DNA of 64,000 nt from Amphritea opalescens. Lineage in GTDB: Bacteria > Pseudomonadota > Gammaproteobacteria > Pseudomonadales > Balneatricaceae. The DNA lies in the NCBI RefSeq assembly GCF_003957515.1, contig NZ_RQXW01000015.1, positions 26,192-90,191 of the forward strand, read 5' to 3'. Position numbers and translations under genes: made by a program. This document shows, piece after piece, positions 18,325 through 27,158 of the stretch. How positions within the stretch are numbered: the stretch's first letter is position 1; each line of letters opens with the position of its first letter. The notes under the pieces are model-generated. The model ran no database searches. It was not told the origin of the DNA and worked only from the letters and a program-made list of their open reading frames with translations.

Positions 18325-19317
18325 ATGAATAAGATACACAACATGCCTTTTTCTATGCTGGAACTGGCACCCATGCTGCTCGGCGAAACGGCAGAGCAAA
18401 CTCTAACGCGCATGCTAGATTGCGCTCGCCATGCGGATGCTTGTGGCCTTAATCGTTACTGGCTAGCCGAGCACCATAATATGGAGGGTATTGCCAGCTC
18501 CGCCACCTCTGTGTTGATTGGCGCTGTTGCCTCTGTTACCCAGAATATACGCGTCGGTTCCGGCGGCATTATGCTGCCTAATCATCCACCGCTGGTGATC
18601 GCAGAACAGTTTGGCACATTGGATGCTTTGTACCCTGGGCGAATTGATTTGGGATTGGGGCGAGCCCCAGGGACTGACCCATTGACCAGTCGGGCATTGC
18701 GTCGAGATGATATGCGTGCAGAGCATTTCCCTGATGAAGTGGCTGAACTGCAACGTTTACTTGGCCCGAAAGACCCTGCAGCTCGCGTCCGAGCTGTGCC
18801 AGGGGAAGGCAGCAATGTTGACATCTGGTTGCTGGGTTCAAGTCTATTTAGTGCTCAATTGGCCGCAGAGAAAGGCTTGCCTTATGCTTTTGCAGCACAT
18901 TTTGCACCACGGCTTGCGCATCAGGCGGCTTCACTCTATCGAGCAAGATTTAAGCCTTCCAGCGTTTTAGCCCAACCTTATTTCATGCTATGTGTGCCAC
19001 TTATTGCAGCAAATACTGATGAAGAAGCAGCGTTTATATCAACAAGCTCAAAGCAAAGGGTTTTAGCGTTGTTGCGTGGCGGTGCACTATGGCTCAAGGA
19101 GCCCGTGGAAAGCATGGATGACTTATGGAACTCTCAAGAAAAAGCCTCAGTTGAAGCGTTTTTAGGATTATCTGTAGTAGGCGGGGCTGAAACGATTCAA
19201 ACGAAGCTTGAAGACCTGGCCACAGAGTTCAAGGTGGACGAGTTTATGTTTACCAATGATATTTATGATCAGGAAAAGCGCAAAGCAGCACTGTCAATCG
19301 TAGCTTCCCTTTTTTGA
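18325..19317 (+). CDS. LLM-class flavin-dependent oxidoreductase (luciferase-like)
   Basis: A 330-residue TIM-barrel flavoprotein of the bacterial-luciferase-like family. Motifs are [23 protein letters not shown] near residue 45-66, [26 protein letters not shown] (about 75-100) and [14 protein letters not shown], all typical of the small single-subunit LLM group. Such enzymes use FMNH2, often supplied by a separate reductase, to oxidise small molecules. The substrate is unknown. It is a single-gene unit: the hairpins about 90 bases downstream would end transcription. Confidence 0.9.
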   Translation: MNKIHNMPFSMLELAPMLLGETAEQTLTRMLDCARHADACGLNRYWLAEHHNMEGIASSATSVLIGAVASVTQNIRVGSGGIMLPNHPPLVIAEQFGTLDALYPGRIDLGLGRAPGTDPLTSRALRRDDMRAEHFPDEVAELQRLLGPKDPAARVRAVPGEGSNVDIWLLGSSLFSAQLAAEKGLPYAFAAHFAPRLAHQAASLYRARFKPSSVLAQPYFMLCVPLIAANTDEEAAFISTSSKQRVLALLRGGALWLKEPVESMDDLWNSQEKASVEAFLGLSVVGGAETIQTKLEDLATEFKVDEFMFTNDIYDQEKRKAALSIVASLF

Positions 19318-19403
19318 TTATTAGCAAACAACAAATAGAACACCCAGCCTAGGGAAACTACGATTAAGAAGTCGCAAAAAACTCAATCTCTCTTTTTCAA
19401 ATT

Positions 19404-19438
19404 AAAAGCACAGGATTCCACCTGTTTTGATGCTTTTT
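19404..19438 (+). terminator. Terminator-like hairpin after the LLM gene
   Basis: Outer arms AAAAGCA / TGCTTTT and inner arms ACAGG / CCTGT form a two-part stem followed by T residues (GCTTTTT). Position and U tract suit an intrinsic terminator for the gene ending at 19317. Confidence 0.55.
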
Positions 19439-19439
19439 A

Positions 19440-19473
19440 CCACTAAACAAGCTTATTTAACCTTGTTTAGTGG
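19440..19473. other. Perfect 12-bp hairpin, terminator-like
   Basis: CCACTAAACAAG and its exact complement CTTGTTTAGTGG are separated by 10 bases. It sits directly after the previous hairpin and just before the repeat region. It lacks a long T run on either strand (ATTTTG on plus), so it may be a second terminator, a processing site or a recombination site. Confidence 0.5.
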
Positions 19474-19503
19474 ATTTTGAACGAATTACCCTGACATTAG
19501 CCC

Positions 19504-19584
19504 AAGTAGACACAGTGATAGACATTCACCTAGGGCGTCCCCCGCTATCCGTGAACACCATTAACAAGTAGACACAGCAATAGT
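19504..19584. repeat. Short direct repeat preceding the structured array
   Basis: AAGTAGACACAG occurs at 19504 and again at 19566, each followed by a similar stretch (TGATAGACA and CAATAGTCA). The first copy is followed by a GATAG ... CTATC pair (19517-19521 and 19545-19549), echoing the outer pair of the large hairpins further on. Confidence 0.6.
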
Positions 19585-20030
19585 CACTAAGCATTAGATG
19601 TCATAGTCATCCTGACAACACCACTAAAGTAAGCAATAGGCTTACCTACTGTTTCCAAGCTGTGGAACATACAAGGTTATGTCATCAGTGAACTCTAAGC
19701 CTTAGATGTCATAGTCACCCTGACAACATCCTTAAAGTGAGCAACAGGCTTCCCTGTTTTTTCGAGCTGTGGAACATTGCGTGAAACATATGAGGTTAAT
19801 CCACCAGCCGACACTAAGTCTTAAGGTCACCTAAGGAATAATAGCTGTAGCTTTGTAATTGCTTATTCGGAGCGAGCGTCACCGCCCAAACCGAATGCTA
19901 TCACCTAAGCCAGCCCACCAACCGACACTAAGCCTTGATGTCACCTAAGGAGCGATAGCTGTAGCTCTGTCTTCTTCGCGGATTTTAGCGTCACCGCCCT
20001 TTTCCGCCAAGCTATCATCTATTCAGACCT
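19585..20030. repeat. Four-copy array of ~115-bp imperfect repeats with conserved RNA-like hairpins
   Basis: Four units begin with the same motif (CACTAAG-x-x-TTA-G-x-x-GTCA) at 19585, 19693, 19812 and 19926, spaced 108, 119 and 114 bases apart. Units 1-2 resemble each other most (shared ATGTCATAGTCA-CCTGACAACA and AGCTGTGGAACAT), as do units 3-4 (shared GTCACCTAAGGA, ATAGCTGTAGCT and AGCGTCACCGCCC). In units 3 and 4 the conserved AGCGTCACCGCCC lies in the loop of a stem whose arms differ but still pair: ATTCGG/CCGAAT (19865-19870, 19891-19896) against GCGGA/TCCGC (19978-19982, 20003-20007). Both are enclosed by an ATAGC/GCTAT pair. Stem conservation with sequence change suggests a structured RNA or DNA element. 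No open frame spans the array. Function unknown. Confidence 0.75.
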
Positions 20031-20185
20031 CTTTATTAGGCGAGCATATCCATAAACCGTTAGTGACACAGAGCACAAAAAGCAGACGAAAAAAAATAGT
20101 TACACGCTTTGAGACGTCAACATTAGGGTCAACATTAGTGATTTTCTAGAGAAGTAAGTCAGTGATAAACAAGGGAAAAGAAAAA

Positions 20186-20273
20186 TGGCGGTGAGGGAGG
20201 GATTCGAACCCTCGATACCTTGCGGTATACACACTTTCCAGGCGTGCTCCTTCGGCCACTCGGACACCTCACC
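20186..20273 (-). tRNA. tRNA-Ser (anticodon GGA)
   Basis: An 88-base class II tRNA read on the minus strand. GGTGAGG pairs with CCTCACC in the acceptor stem, CTGGAAA gives anticodon GGA (20237-20239), there is a long variable arm, and GGTTCGAATCC forms the T arm. The discriminator is G and CCA is encoded. It decodes UCC/UCU serine codons. Confidence 0.96.
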
Positions 20274-20342
20274 ACGTCGTTACGCAAACCTTGAAAACAG
20301 TTGATACGTAAACTCTCTGAGAGCCAATCTCAGAGGCCGCGT

Positions 20343-20371
20343 ACTTTAATAGAATTCAGGGTTTAAATCAA
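20343..20371 (-). promoter_or_regulatory. Promoter of tRNA-Ser
   Basis: On the minus strand TTGATT (20366-20371) and TAAAGT (20343-20348) are 17 bases apart, followed by the GC-rich discriminator ACGCGGCC expected of stringently controlled stable-RNA promoters. A perfect 8-bp hairpin (CTCTGAGA / TCTCAGAG, 20315-20335) lies in the leader before the tRNA. Confidence 0.55.
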
Positions 20372-20439
20372 ATATCTAGGGTGCTTTTTATCGACTTTTT
20401 TCGGATTCGTTAGAAATCAAACCTAGGGATGATAAATGA

Positions 20440-20483
20440 AGCAAAAAAGAAAACGTCCGCCGAGGAAGGGCTTCATCGGCGGA
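20440..20483 (-). terminator. Intrinsic terminator of ftsZ
   Basis: On the minus strand, TCCGCCGA and TCGGCGGA form an 8-bp GC-rich stem with a 12-base loop, followed by CGTTTTCTTTTTT. It lies about 55 bases after the ftsZ stop, so ftsAZ transcription probably ends here, before tRNA-Ser. Confidence 0.85.
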
Positions 20484-20536
20484 GTCTATTTAGCAGGTAA
20501 AAACAAGGGACGGGACAAATCCCTCGAGGCTGTTCG

Positions 20537-21736
20537 TTAGTCAGCCTGACGACGGAGAAATGCTGGGATATCCAGAAATTCCATATCATCGGTGCCGGTT
20601 TTACGCGTTTCCGCAACAGGCTCTGGCTCAACGACAGGGTTATCCTGCGCACGGACAGAGTCGTTTCGGTTGCGCATCACGGTCGGTAATTCTAACTGAC
20701 TGTAATCACTGACTTTAGTCGCCGCACGACGGGAACCCGCTGCGGATGCGTTACTAACCACTCGGATATCTTGCTGTTCAGCGCTACACAAACCGGTCGC
20801 AACAACAGTCACTTTAATCTCATCGGTCATTTCTGGATCGATAACCGTACCGACCACAACCGTTGCACTGTCTGAGGCAAACTCTTCGATTACCTGACCC
20901 ACATCGCTGAACTCACCTAAGCCTAAATCCAGACCGGCGGTGATATTCACCAGAATACCGCGAGCGCCCATTAGATCAACATCTTCCAACAGTGGGCTAC
21001 GAACAGCCGCTTCGGCCGCTTCAACCGCACGGTTTTCACCACGGGCAGAACCGGTACCCATCATAGAGGTCCCCATCTCGGACATCACCGTACGTACGTC
21101 GGCGAAATCCACATTGATCATACCGGGACGAATAATCAGGTCAGAGATACCCTGCACGGCGCCTTTCAGTACATCATTGGCTTCATCGAATGCTTTCATC
21201 AGAGTGCAGTTTTTACCCAGCACCTGTAGCAGCTTTTCGTTAGGCACGACAATCAAGGAATCAACATGCTCAGACAGCTCTTTGATGCCTTGCTCGGCAA
21301 TCAACATCCGTTTTTTGCCTTCAAACGGGAATGGCTTGGTGACCACGGCAACCGTCAGAATACCGAGTTCTTTTGCCACTTCAGCGACAATCGGTGCAGC
21401 ACCAGTACCCGTACCACCGCCCATACCTGCGGTGATAAAGACCATATCCGCACCACTGAGCATCTCAATGATCTGCTCACGGTCTTCTAATGCCGCATCA
21501 CGACCGATATCTGGATTCGCGCCAGCGCCCAACCCTTTGGTAATTTCACCACCGAGCTGTAGGACGTTACGTGAGCCCATATTATTGAGTGCTTGTGCAT
21601 CGGTATTAGCACAAATAAATTCAACCCCATCAACTTCTGATGAGACCATGTGCTGTACTGCGTTACCGCCGCCACCACCAACGCCAATCACCTTAATGAC
21701 CGCGCTCTGTGCAATATTATTAACTAATTCAAACAT
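20537..21736 (-). CDS. ftsZ: Cell division protein FtsZ
   Basis: A 399-residue tubulin-like GTPase that polymerises into the division ring. The N-terminal IKVIGVGGGGGNAV loop, the tubulin signature GGGTGTGAAP and the C-terminal conserved peptide (DIPAFLRRQ), which docks on FtsA and ZipA, are all present. I start it at ATG 21736 because GGAGGAAGG sits just upstream. The frame extends nine codons further, but those codons contain the ribosome site. It follows ftsA by 135 bases. Unlike in most gammaproteobacteria, lpxC does not follow: a terminator and tRNA-Ser do. Confidence 0.98.
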   Translation of the reverse strand: MFELVNNIAQSAVIKVIGVGGGGGNAVQHMVSSEVDGVEFICANTDAQALNNMGSRNVLQLGGEITKGLGAGANPDIGRDAALEDREQIIEMLSGADMVFITAGMGGGTGTGAAPIVAEVAKELGILTVAVVTKPFPFEGKKRMLIAEQGIKELSEHVDSLIVVPNEKLLQVLGKNCTLMKAFDEANDVLKGAVQGISDLIIRPGMINVDFADVRTVMSEMGTSMMGTGSARGENRAVEAAEAAVRSPLLEDVDLMGARGILVNITAGLDLGLGEFSDVGQVIEEFASDSATVVVGTVIDPEMTDEIKVTVVATGLCSAEQQDIRVVSNASAAGSRRAATKVSDYSQLELPTVMRNRNDSVRAQDNPVVEPEPVAETRKTGTDDMEFLDIPAFLRRQAD

Positions 21737-21871
21737 GTCCCTTCCTCCAGGTTCAGTGCCCAACCCGCACCTGTTGTATTGCGTATTATTACGTTCGATT
21801 TATTATCTGCCACACCCTGTGACTATTCCGGTCTCAACTAGGCAGACCGCCAACCCATTCGAGGAGCCTTG

Positions 21872-23107
21872 TTAAAAGTTCCCCTGAAACCAGGTCTTCA
21901 TCCGTTTCAATATATTAGGTTGCTCACTGCGTTCCTCAACCGATACCGCTTCAGACAAGTGCTGAGTATCCTGTTTCGCATATTGCAGCAAGCCAATACC
22001 GGTCGAATAGATAGGGCTATTCAATATATCCCCCATCCCGCGCACACCTTTTGGTAAGGCTAAACGCACCGGCATATGAAAAATCTCTTCGGCCAACTCG
22101 ACCGCGCCTTCCATCTTCGCTGTGCCGCCGGTAAGGACGATACCTGCCGCGACTAAATCTTCAAACCCACTGCGGCGTAGTTCTGACTGTATCAGTGTAA
22201 AAAGCTCGTCGTAGCGCGGTTCAACCACTTCGGCCAGCGCTTGGCGTGATAGATCTCGCGCGGGCCGGTCACCGACACTCGGTACCTTTATAGTATCTTC
22301 CGCGCTCGCCAATTGAGCCAGTGCACAAGCGTATTTAATTTTAATCTCTTCGGCGTACGGTGTCGGTGTCCGTAAAGCCATGGCGATATCATTAGTGACC
22401 TGATCGCCAGCAATCGGGATAACCGCCGTATGCCGGATCGATCCGCCGGTGAAAATAGCGATATCCGTAGTGCCACCGCCCATGTCCACCATGCACACAC
22501 CGAGCTCTTTCTCATCTTCCGTCAGTACAGAGAAGCTAGACGCGAGCTGCTCTAACACCGAGTTATCCACCGCTAAACCGCAGCGTTTGACGCATTTTTC
22601 TATATTCTGTACCGCATTGACCGCGCCAGTCACCAGATGCACCTTGGCTTCTAAACGAACACCCGACATGCCTAACGGCTCGCGGATGCCTTCCTGATTA
22701 TCGATCACATACTCTTGCGGCAGGATATGCAGGATTTTCTGGTCGGCGGGGATGGCAACGGCTCGGGCAGCATCAATAACCCGATCAAGGTCGTGCTCCA
22801 TCACCTCACCTTCGCGCACCGCAACGATACCGTGAGAGTTCATGCTTCGAATATGGCTGCCAGCAATTCCTACGGTCACTGAATGAATCTTACAACCGGC
22901 CATCAGTTCAGCTTCTTCTACTGCCCGCTGAATAGAATGCACCGTCGATTCAATGTTGACCACGACGCCCCGTTTAAGCCCACGGGATTCATGGGAGCCA
23001 ATGCCGACGATATCGATCGTGCCGTCTAGGCCAACCTCGCCTACCAGACACACCACTTTCGAGGTGCCTATATCCAGCGCTACGATCATATTGCTCGTCA
23101 TTGCCAT
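21872..23107 (-). CDS. ftsA: Cell division protein FtsA
   Basis: An actin-like ATPase of about 411 residues that anchors FtsZ to the membrane and recruits later division proteins. The actin-type phosphate loops are seen as ALDIGTSKV at the N-terminus and VDMGGGTTDIA near the middle. The C-terminus (W-F-Q-G-N-F, preceded by basic and hydrophobic residues) is the amphipathic membrane-targeting helix. The exact start is uncertain: ATGs at 23107, 23101 and 23089 are close together, and the one at 23101 has the best-spaced GGAT. The usual upstream gene ftsQ is missing; instead there are about 580 AT-rich non-coding bases. Confidence 0.97.
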   Translation of the reverse strand: MAMTSNMIVALDIGTSKVVCLVGEVGLDGTIDIVGIGSHESRGLKRGVVVNIESTVHSIQRAVEEAELMAGCKIHSVTVGIAGSHIRSMNSHGIVAVREGEVMEHDLDRVIDAARAVAIPADQKILHILPQEYVIDNQEGIREPLGMSGVRLEAKVHLVTGAVNAVQNIEKCVKRCGLAVDNSVLEQLASSFSVLTEDEKELGVCMVDMGGGTTDIAIFTGGSIRHTAVIPIAGDQVTNDIAMALRTPTPYAEEIKIKYACALAQLASAEDTIKVPSVGDRPARDLSRQALAEVVEPRYDELFTLIQSELRRSGFEDLVAAGIVLTGGTAKMEGAVELAEEIFHMPVRLALPKGVRGMGDILNSPIYSTGIGLLQYAKQDTQHLSEAVSVEERSEQPNILKRMKTWFQGNF

Positions 23108-23113
23108 ATCCAA

Positions 23114-23694
23114 TCACATTTAAAATCTGTTGTTCTGTTACAGAACAGACCCAAGTTATCAGGCTGATGTTTGTACCAGTCCTGAACAGTATTCAACCAA
23201 CCCCGGATTATTTTCGTTCCGGTAAAACCATTCTTTTCACATCGGCCGCCATTATTGATATCTACAGCAAAAAATAAACCCAATAATGACTAAAAATAAA
23301 TATTTTCTTGCCGGTAACTTCACAACAACAAAATAACTGCTGAAAAAATGGTCTATTTATCTATATCGGCCATTTTTCGCCATCTTTAGTTGAAAATACC
23401 TTGCTACAACGGCTATTTCAGCAAATATAGCATTTATTAGACAACCTCTCTATTTTTATCATAGATCGCCTCTTTTTTGTACAAAAAATATACAAATATC
23501 AATATTAAGTTTTGATCATAAACATATGATTCATTATTTAATTTTGATGTTTTTGTGAATTTTCAATATTTAATATTGATGATTTTAAGAAATTTCAAAA
23601 TCTATTTTTGATTTTTCAATAAAAATCAGAACGTCATATTGATATATAGCAGAAACATAACTAAAGAAGATAAGTGCTTCGATAAACCTAGAAT
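23114..23694. promoter_or_regulatory. AT-rich regulatory-looking region upstream of ftsA
   Basis: About 580 bases with no gene. From about 23500 it is very AT-rich and repeats short words such as TTTTGAT, AATATT and ATTGAT. It contains an odd 17-base palindrome TCAATATT-T-AATATTGA (23563-23579) and a perfect inverted repeat TGATTTTT-CAAT-AAAAATCA (23609-23628). ftsAZ promoters must lie here because the gene upstream ends before it. The repeats could bind a nucleoid protein or regulator; this is inference. Confidence 0.5.
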
Positions 23695-24351
23695 TTAACG
23701 GTTTTTGGGGTACTGATAACCTGTATCCACCAGCCGCCAATCTTGCAGCTCCGGCGCTTGCTGAAGGTATGCTCTAATCGAGGTAACGCCATCGGCTAGA
23801 TAACTGCTATCGAGGAAGTTATCCAATACCTTAGCGCCTTGAGATTCAGCCGCTTGTAAACAGAAGGCTAAGTAGCGTGGAAAGGGGCGTATATCATCAC
23901 GCCAAAGACGCCCAGCATAAAAACGTCCGACCCTAAGTTCATAGTCCTCAGGGGTAATGCATTTGTTCAGGCGGTAATCGCTGTCGTTATAGCCCGTACA
24001 CATCCGCCCTTTGGTTAACAATGTCTGGTCTCCTGTCCCGCCTAACGGCAGCGTATCGACCTCAACCCAACGAAATCGATGCTCTCGTTCATAGAGTTCG
24101 GCAAAGTCATCCACCGGACATTCAAACTGACTACAGATAATGCTATCCGTGGCAGCTTCGGTGGAGCAGGAGGCTAATTCTAGACTTTCAGGATCGGCCC
24201 CATACCGACTCAGAAAAACAATGCCTACCTTATTAAAAATACGGCGATAGCCGGGTACTCGCACTAATCGGAAATTCTGTAGTGTCGGCACGGTTTGCAG
24301 GGCAGAACGTTCAGAGAGAAGTGAGCCATAACCGACAACGGAGATCATCAA
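23695..24351 (-). CDS. Gamma-glutamylcyclotransferase-like (GGCT-fold) protein
   Basis: A 218-residue protein starting with the VVGYGSLLS substrate-loop motif of the gamma-glutamylcyclotransferase fold. The acidic stretch F-A-E-L-Y-E-R-E-H-R-F could supply the catalytic glutamate. Family members cleave gamma-glutamyl dipeptides or glutathione; many bacterial ones are unassigned. Its start overlaps the rmuC stop by 4 bases (ATGA), so the two are translationally coupled. The longer length and divergent core leave the substrate open. Confidence 0.65.
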   Translation of the reverse strand: MMISVVGYGSLLSERSALQTVPTLQNFRLVRVPGYRRIFNKVGIVFLSRYGADPESLELASCSTEAATDSIICSQFECPVDDFAELYEREHRFRWVEVDTLPLGGTGDQTLLTKGRMCTGYNDSDYRLNKCITPEDYELRVGRFYAGRLWRDDIRPFPRYLAFCLQAAESQGAKVLDNFLDSSYLADGVTSIRAYLQQAPELQDWRLVDTGYQYPKNR

Positions 24352-25871
24352 TCAAGAATCTCCAACTGTTCCGCATCCGGGTCTGAATCGACTGCATTAT
24401 CGGTGAGTTTTTTATCCAGCTCTTTCTTACTCTTCACACCGAGCTTATGCAGTGAAGCCGCTTGGCTAACTAAGTTTCCGCGCCCCGTACTGAGACGCTT
24501 ATGGGCCGTTTCATAGGCCGCCTGCGTACGACCCAGGTGTCGCCCTACATCATCGAGGGACTCGACAAAACCGACAAATTTATCATGTAGCTCACCGCCT
24601 CGGTGGGCGATCTCCTGAGCAAAACGATTCTGACGCTCATAGCGCCAGATATTATTAATCGTCCGCAGCGTCACCAGCAATGTTGAGGGGCTAACCAAGA
24701 TAATGTTGCGCTCATACGCAAAACTGAACAGTTCTTTATCTTGCTGCAGCGCCAGTAAAAAAGCGCCTTCTACGGGGATAAACATCAACACAAAATCCAG
24801 TGAGCGGACACCTTCTAAGCTCTGATAGGCTTTATCACTGAGCCCTCTCACATGATTGCGGATAGATTGTAGATGGCTGGCTAAAGCCTGATCTTGAATA
24901 CGCGATTCATCGCTGGAGCAGTATTGTTCATACGCGGTAAGAGACACCTTCGCATCGACAATCACATCTTTATTATCCGGTAGACGGATAATCACATCCG
25001 GCATATAGCGCTGGCCCTCTTCATTCAACGAGACCTGCGTTTCGTATTCATAGCCCTTGCGTAAGCCTGATTGTTCTAGCACCCGCTCAAGAATAACCTC
25101 GCCCCAATTGCCCTGTGTCTTACTTTCACCTTTGAGGGCGTTAGTCAGATTAACCGCATCGGCACTCATCTGCTGATTCAGCTCTTTTAGCTGGGAGATC
25201 TGCTCATAGAGTGAACGCCTGTCTTTGGCTTCCTTATCATAGACATCATCCACCCGCCGCTTGAACTCACCCAATTGGTCCCGCAGTGGTGTCAGCAACG
25301 AGCCGAGAGAATCTTTATTGGCCGCCGAAAATTTCGCCGATTTTTCTTCAAAGATTTTGTTCGCCAGATTCTGAAATTCGCTTTTCAATTGATCCCGCGC
25401 TTCAGTTAACAACTGTAGCTTTTCAGACTGCGACTCCCGTTCACTTTCGAGCCGACTTTCTAGCTCGGCAATACGGGCTTGGCGCTGACTGAGCAGCCGC
25501 TGCATATGATCGACCTGCTCATGCTGTTCGGCCAGCTCATCATCTTGTGAATGCTTCTGGGCTTCCACCTGTTGCAACCGAACCTGATCGAGTTCTAACT
25601 CACGTATCCGGGCGCGATGCTGTTGTAAATTTTGATCTAAATCCTGATTATTACCCTTGACCATCGCCAACTCGGCCTGCAAGCGTTCAAGCTGTTCCTG
25701 ACGCTGCTGCAGTTCCGTTGCATCGGCCAGTTGTTGTCGCTGGTAACGATCACTGAGCTTTACTTTTGCCAACTGCATCAACAACACACCAAACAGCAGG
25801 CCCAGCACAGCGCCGATCATAGCGATTAATATTGGATGATTGAGTAATGTTGGCAGAGTCGTGGCAGCCAT
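24348..25871 (-). CDS. rmuC: RmuC DNA recombination protein
   Basis: A 507-residue protein with an N-terminal membrane helix (about 13-33) and a long glutamine-rich coiled coil (about 45-190). The PD-(D/E)XK-like RmuC domain follows, with GNWGEVILERVLEQSGL, PDVIIRLPDNKDVIVDAKVSLTAY and the SPSTLLVTLRTI block. RmuC limits inversions and recombination at inverted repeats, by an unknown nuclease activity. It lies in an operon with the GGCT-like gene downstream. Confidence 0.95.
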   Translation of the reverse strand: MAATTLPTLLNHPILIAMIGAVLGLLFGVLLMQLAKVKLSDRYQRQQLADATELQQRQEQLERLQAELAMVKGNNQDLDQNLQQHRARIRELELDQVRLQQVEAQKHSQDDELAEQHEQVDHMQRLLSQRQARIAELESRLESERESQSEKLQLLTEARDQLKSEFQNLANKIFEEKSAKFSAANKDSLGSLLTPLRDQLGEFKRRVDDVYDKEAKDRRSLYEQISQLKELNQQMSADAVNLTNALKGESKTQGNWGEVILERVLEQSGLRKGYEYETQVSLNEEGQRYMPDVIIRLPDNKDVIVDAKVSLTAYEQYCSSDESRIQDQALASHLQSIRNHVRGLSDKAYQSLEGVRSLDFVLMFIPVEGAFLLALQQDKELFSFAYERNIILVSPSTLLVTLRTINNIWRYERQNRFAQEIAHRGGELHDKFVGFVESLDDVGRHLGRTQAAYETAHKRLSTGRGNLVSQAASLHKLGVKSKKELDKKLTDNAVDSDPDAEQLEILD

Positions 25872-25900
25872 AGATATTCCTTATCAGCGCGTCAGTCGAT

Positions 25901-26251
25901 TTACCAAAAATAATACAGCAAGCCGGCCGATACCAAGGTCAACGGGAACATAATAAAGAGGTTAATCTTATCGCCGAATAAACGCTGGGTAACCCCCACC
26001 GATATCGCCGGGAAAGAGATAAAAATACTGCTCAACGGTATCCACCACTCTAACAAGCGGAAGCCATAAGCCAGCGCGCCAATCAGTGTCAAAGCCCCCA
26101 CGTTACCCGCCATAATCACCAATACCGCACCGTTTCGGCTCTGTAAAAACGCCGACTTATCGGCCTCTGGTAGTTTATTCAGTTGGCCAGCACTCAAGGC
26201 TGCAGACATAGACACAAAGCCGGTGCAAAGAAATAAAATCAGGGATTCCAA
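25901..26251 (-). CDS. Small inner-membrane protein, unrecognised
   Basis: A 116-residue protein with four hydrophobic stretches (about 2-22, 42-64, 70-88 and 97-115) separated by short polar loops, the longest being L-N-K-L-P-E-A-D-K-S. It is upstream of rmuC on the same strand with a 29-base gap, so probably co-transcribed. No known family is recognised; no catalytic motif is visible. Confidence 0.65.
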   Translation of the reverse strand: MESLILFLCTGFVSMSAALSAGQLNKLPEADKSAFLQSRNGAVLVIMAGNVGALTLIGALAYGFRLLEWWIPLSSIFISFPAISVGVTQRLFGDKINLFIMFPLTLVSAGLLYYFW

Positions 26252-26495
26252 GAGCTACTCCACTATTACAGATCGTTATGAGCCCCCATTGTAAGTGATT
26301 TCCCCGCATCAACCTATGGTCAAACCACCGCTAACGACTAAAAAACCACGGATTCATCTGCCAGCAGCGCTGGCGCAATGCAATTATCCCAAAGCCCCCT
26401 GAAAGTGATATTATCCACAGCCTATTTCACCTCGCATCGATAGGCACTCACGCCACAGCGGTGCGGGCCAGACCCGCCATATTGAGAGACATAGA

Positions 26496-27137
26496 ATGAC
26501 CCAGTACCTGGTTGATGAAGCCATTGAAGACTACGCCTTTATCCATACCGGTGAAGAGCCGCCCCTACTTCGGGAGCTCATCGACAAAACCAACGAGAAT
26601 ATGGGCTGGCCACAGAAGCTTTCTGGCCGTTTAGTCGGTCGTACGTTGAAGCTCCTTAGCGCTATCCACCAGCCTAAAGTCGCTTTAGAGATCGGCATGT
26701 TTACCGGCTATTCTGCACTCTCTATCGCGGAAGGAATGCCCGACGACGGTCACCTCATCTGCTGTGAAACCAACCCTAGGGCGATCGAATTTGCACAAAC
26801 CTTTTATGACCGCAGCGAACATGGCCATAAAATTGAAGTGATCTTTGGTCGAGCATTGGAAACCCTCGAAAAACTCGACCTCGAGTTGGACTTCACCTTT
26901 ATCGATGCCGACAAACGCAACTACCTCAACTATTACAATCGCGTCAAAGAGATGACCCGCCCCGGTGGATTGATCGTCTTAGATAACGTGCTCTGGTCAG
27001 GTAAAGTCGTGCAACCCGAATCTGACATCGATGATGTATTGGTCGAAACCAACCGTGTTATCGCTGAAGATCCCAATGTGGAAAACGTTTTTCTCACTGT
27101 GCGAGACGGCCTTAATGTCGTCCGTAAAATCCGCTGA
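26496..27137 (+). CDS. Class I SAM-dependent O-methyltransferase
   Basis: A 213-residue enzyme of the cation-dependent (caffeoyl-CoA-type) O-methyltransferase family. ALEIGMFTGYSALSIAEGMP is the SAM-binding loop (about 65-85), with FIDADKRNY carrying the metal-binding acid and GGLIVLDNVLWSGKV the last core strand. The family methylates catechol-like hydroxyls; the substrate here is unknown. The next gene starts 21 bases later, so a small operon is likely. Confidence 0.9.
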   Translation: MTQYLVDEAIEDYAFIHTGEEPPLLRELIDKTNENMGWPQKLSGRLVGRTLKLLSAIHQPKVALEIGMFTGYSALSIAEGMPDDGHLICCETNPRAIEFAQTFYDRSEHGHKIEVIFGRALETLEKLDLELDFTFIDADKRNYLNYYNRVKEMTRPGGLIVLDNVLWSGKVVQPESDIDDVLVETNRVIAEDPNVENVFLTVRDGLNVVRKIR

Positions 27138-27158
27138 CACCGACGGACGGAACCGACC

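Noticed and set aside
19585..20030. Integron attC array
   Set aside because: The units are spaced about 115 bp with no cassettes between them, no integrase is present, and the paired core sites of attC are not found.
20940..21875. A 311-codon open frame on the plus strand
   Set aside because: It is antisense to ftsZ, rich in Ser/Thr/Pro from reversed codons, without family match or ribosome site.
23098..23283. A 61-codon frame as a remnant of ftsQ
   Set aside because: No FtsQ features; it overlaps the ftsA start and looks like chance in AT-rich DNA.
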